DNA of 35,652 nt from positions 1 through 35,652 of the forward strand of contig NZ_LUKQ02000040.1 of assembly GCF_001647025.1 (NCBI RefSeq). The letters run 5' to 3'. The notes under the pieces were generated by a model. That model saw nothing but the letters and a program-made list of their open reading frames with translations, was not told where the DNA came from and did not search any database. Origin of the DNA: Endozoicomonas atrinae. Its GTDB lineage: Bacteria; Pseudomonadota; Gammaproteobacteria; Pseudomonadales; Endozoicomonadaceae. Both the position numbers and the translations under genes were made by a program. Positions 33,378 through 35,652 of the stretch are shown piece after piece; the first letter of the stretch is position 1, and every line of letters starts with the position of its first letter.

Positions 33378-35540
33378 GCTATATGAGGGGGGAGCATCCT
33401 CTGGAGCGTCAAGAAGATCTTGAAGAATATCAAGAAAATCCTCCTCAATTCCCTCTTCTTTGAGAATATGAAATGCAACGTTCTGTGTTGAGAAGCCTGG
33501 TTTCAGGACATAATCATAGTGCAGGCGGCCTTCACTGTTAATGTCGGCGCTTACATGAAGATTTTGGAACTTATCCGGGAACTGGTCAGCCAGTGATGTC
33601 AGCCTGGCGTAGTGAGTAGAAGAAATGCTAATCGTTTCGGGTAAATCTCCAATCGCTTTTATGTAGGCCAGTGCACCGATCTCTCCTTCTTTGGGGCTGG
33701 TATTGCTGAAAATTTCATCCAGAAAGGCAATGCTGAACTGACCAGTCTTCAATGTGCGTAATTTCTGCAGTAGTTGGATCGCTCGTTTTGATTCTGCGCT
33801 GAAACTGGAAACGCCAGTAATCATTTCCGGTTCAATGACGGTATGGGTATGGATAAAGGAAAATGGTGTTAGCTTAAAAGATTCAGCAGGAGAAATTCCC
33901 ATTGTCTGCGCCATCGTGACGTTAAGAGCTACAGCGCCCATGGCATTCGACTTTCCCGCTGCGTTTGGGCCTGTGATTATGATATTAGCCGGTGGTATAG
34001 ACTGGCTGGCTGCAAGGTCATTGGAAATAGCAATGGAAGGGTGTAGCAGAGGGTTCCAGAAGCCCTGGATCTCAATATTCGGTTGCTCTGATACTTCATA
34101 CTGTGCAAAGCATAATGGATTATTTTCCCGGTAATAAGATGACCTCAGTAACTTTGCGATGGTCAGCCAGGCATCAATTTCACCAGTGGCCTGCATAATC
34201 CTGATCAATGGTATATGGTTTCGGCGAAGCAGCATAAGGCTTCTTTTATAGCGTCCCATGTTGGTTGATAGATAGGAGAGTACGTCGGGTGCTTTCTCAG
34301 GAGCATCTTTTAGCAGTGTTACTATTTCCTGAATCTGGGTGGAATTTCGAAATTTCAGGAAGCCGCTGTAATGGTTCAGAATATCTTCGAGAACGGGGTG
34401 ATACTGAGCCAGTCGTTTTAGTTCCCTCGCACTTTCCAGCGCTCTTCCGGGCCTGCGGCTACGCTCCATTACAAACGTGTAGGCGGCCCGGTTATCCTGA
34501 AAGAGTCGGTATGATTGATAAATAGCTATCATTTGCAGAACAACGAAGCTTCCGAGAGTGAAAATTTTGGCTGGTGGTGGAAGTCCCTGAAAGTGATGGT
34601 GCATTTCGGAAATGACCATGTTCATATTTGATGGCAGGTTTATTGCTGAATTGAGAAGCCCCTGAATAAATCCGTATTGTGAGTCAAATTTTCCAAGGAG
34701 GGTGGATCCGATAAGACCAATAGGAACATTTAATGCACTCATAACGCTAATAGTGTCGTTTAATCGGCGGGCAATTTCTTCGTATGATGCATCTGAGGTG
34801 AGCCCCGGGATGTATGTCTGGTAATCAATCTCATCAAAATGGGGGCTGTTCACTGCATCAGAAGGGTCGAGCAGGGCTATGAGTCCATCCTCATCCGCTG
34901 CATAACGGATAAGTTGTTCCTCTATCTGAAAGATGACTTTAGGGTGTTCTATTAGGTATTTAAGCGCTCTCTGGCGTTTTTGAAGGACCTCTATATCCGT
35001 AATGGGAGATATCAGCAGGTTTGCCAGCATTATTTCACCAGTGACTGTCATCGGGGAGCCTAAACTACTGAGAAGGCTATGCCCGGGATTTTGTATTGTT
35101 CCACTGAGAATATGCAGGTCTTTAACTGCATGATGGGTGATTATCTCATTGCCTGTTTTATGAGTTCGGGAAAAATTTTGCAAAAGAATACTTCGTCTTT
35201 CTCCCGGAGACAGGATGATTTCAGGTAACTCCTGTTTCTGGTTACGAGAGTTCATTGCATTCTTGTACTTATCTACTGAGTGGATTCTTGATAAGTGATC
35301 GTGTATCAGCTGATAAGTATTATTGATTTCCATTTCTGCAGTAACTTGAAGGCTTACTGTAACTGTTGTGATTAATATGAGTGTTAAATAACTATTGGCT
35401 CTTGATTTTTTTTGGTGTTTTCGATAGGTGGGAGTTATTTTCCTGCTTTTAATATGGTTATTATCGTTTGAAAGTTGCATGGGACACTCTTGATGAAATG
35501 GTCTCTGGTAGTTATTTGGTTTTTTGAAGAGTGTTGTCAT
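33267..35540 (-). CDS. Membrane-anchored MutS-like ATPase
   Basis: The protein has 757 aa from the ATG at 35540; Met21 at 35480 is an alternative with a slightly better ribosome site. A basic stretch (KSRKITPTYRKHQKKSR) precedes a hydrophobic segment at 51-67 (YLTLILITTVTVSLQVTAE) that looks like a signal peptide or anchor; a second hydrophobic helix lies at 325-343. Residues 140-210 resemble the MutS core region (GEIMLANLLISPITDIEVLQKRQ). The MutS ATPase is complete: Walker A GPNAAGKS (524-531), SSFSAESKRA (578-587), Walker B FLDEIFSNTSPKEG (606-619) and STHYARL (641-647). The N-terminal mismatch-reading domain is absent. The C-terminal 60 residues are disordered; the last 36 overlap the kinase gene. 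Role unknown. Confidence 0.85.
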   Translation of the reverse strand: MTTLFKKPNNYQRPFHQECPMQLSNDNNHIKSRKITPTYRKHQKKSRANSYLTLILITTVTVSLQVTAEMEINNTYQLIHDHLSRIHSVDKYKNAMNSRNQKQELPEIILSPGERRSILLQNFSRTHKTGNEIITHHAVKDLHILSGTIQNPGHSLLSSLGSPMTVTGEIMLANLLISPITDIEVLQKRQRALKYLIEHPKVIFQIEEQLIRYAADEDGLIALLDPSDAVNSPHFDEIDYQTYIPGLTSDASYEEIARRLNDTISVMSALNVPIGLIGSTLLGKFDSQYGFIQGLLNSAINLPSNMNMVISEMHHHFQGLPPPAKIFTLGSFVVLQMIAIYQSYRLFQDNRAAYTFVMERSRRPGRALESARELKRLAQYHPVLEDILNHYSGFLKFRNSTQIQEIVTLLKDAPEKAPDVLSYLSTNMGRYKRSLMLLRRNHIPLIRIMQATGEIDAWLTIAKLLRSSYYRENNPLCFAQYEVSEQPNIEIQGFWNPLLHPSIAISNDLAASQSIPPANIIITGPNAAGKSNAMGAVALNVTMAQTMGISPAESFKLTPFSFIHTHTVIEPEMITGVSSFSAESKRAIQLLQKLRTLKTGQFSIAFLDEIFSNTSPKEGEIGALAYIKAIGDLPETISISSTHYARLTSLADQFPDKFQNLHVSADINSEGRLHYDYVLKPGFSTQNVAFHILKEEGIEEDFLDILQDLLDAPEDAPPSYSLMPLLSGPDQTEPSTSQRAVTNQRSTPMPVHNTPDY

Positions 35541-35652
35541 AATAAAATAAAATATGTTTCTTGCTGTAAAATTGAAAAAGAGAAAAGTTTAATGTAAAAA
35601 AGAAGGGGTGTGATCAGTGAAGTCATTTAAGATGATAGACTAAATAACTGGT

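Overview
This window reads as chromosomal DNA of a gammaproteobacterium. The gene set (PyrB with a separate PyrI chain, class Ia NrdAB with a YfaE-type ferredoxin, a RhlB-type helicase, MlaA, YaaA, FadL-type porin, RstA/RstB-like regulators, AapJQMP transporter) fits the Oceanospirillales. The large secreted-effector-like protein with WASP-like features suggests an animal-associated member such as Endozoicomonas. That assignment is inferred from content and was not tested by a search. No rRNA, tRNA, CRISPR array, prophage or transposase was seen.

Layout. 1-750: the edge of a minus-strand gene, a bidirectional terminator and folE. 900-5440: the aapJ-aapQ-aapM-aapP amino-acid ABC transporter operon with a hairpin after aapJ and a strong terminator. 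5451-9101: one very large low-complexity gene on the minus strand. 9384-13502: a FadL-type porin, a lipoprotein, a secreted alpha/beta-hydrolase-like protein and an MlaA-family protein that overlaps it. 13529-14317: yaaA. 14453-16626: a secreted avidin-family protein, a 275-bp inverted-repeat element and bioF. 16627-21229: gdhA, a PIN-PhoH ATPase and a RhlB-like helicase, all minus. 21612-23657: a small unknown ORF and the pyrBI operon with leader peptide and attenuator. 23770-26085: a BASS-family transporter and a lipase-like exported protein. 26215-30170: nrdA-nrdB-yfaE, with NrdR and DnaA boxes far upstream. 31054-33377: an OmpR-type two-component pair. 33267-35540: a membrane-anchored MutS-like ATPase whose end overlaps the sensor kinase gene.

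The most interesting item is the 1216-residue protein at 5451-9101. It is almost all disordered Pro/Ser/Thr/Glu repeats. It carries at least one good WH2 (actin-binding) motif and several weaker ones. It ends in a proline-rich stretch, a WH2-like helix, a charged helix, an amphipathic helix and an acidic tail closing on Trp. That is the order of the V-C-A module of WASP-family Arp2/3 activators. The second is a degenerate avidin divergent from bioF, with a MITE-like element in their shared upstream region. The third is a MutS-type ATPase with an N-terminal signal/anchor and no mismatch-recognition domain.

Regulatory structure is unusually readable. A 36-codon pyrL-like leader stops inside the pyrB attenuator. 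Two NrdR boxes with 31-bp centre spacing and DnaA boxes lie about 450 bp upstream of nrdA. Most transcription units end in clear intrinsic terminators.
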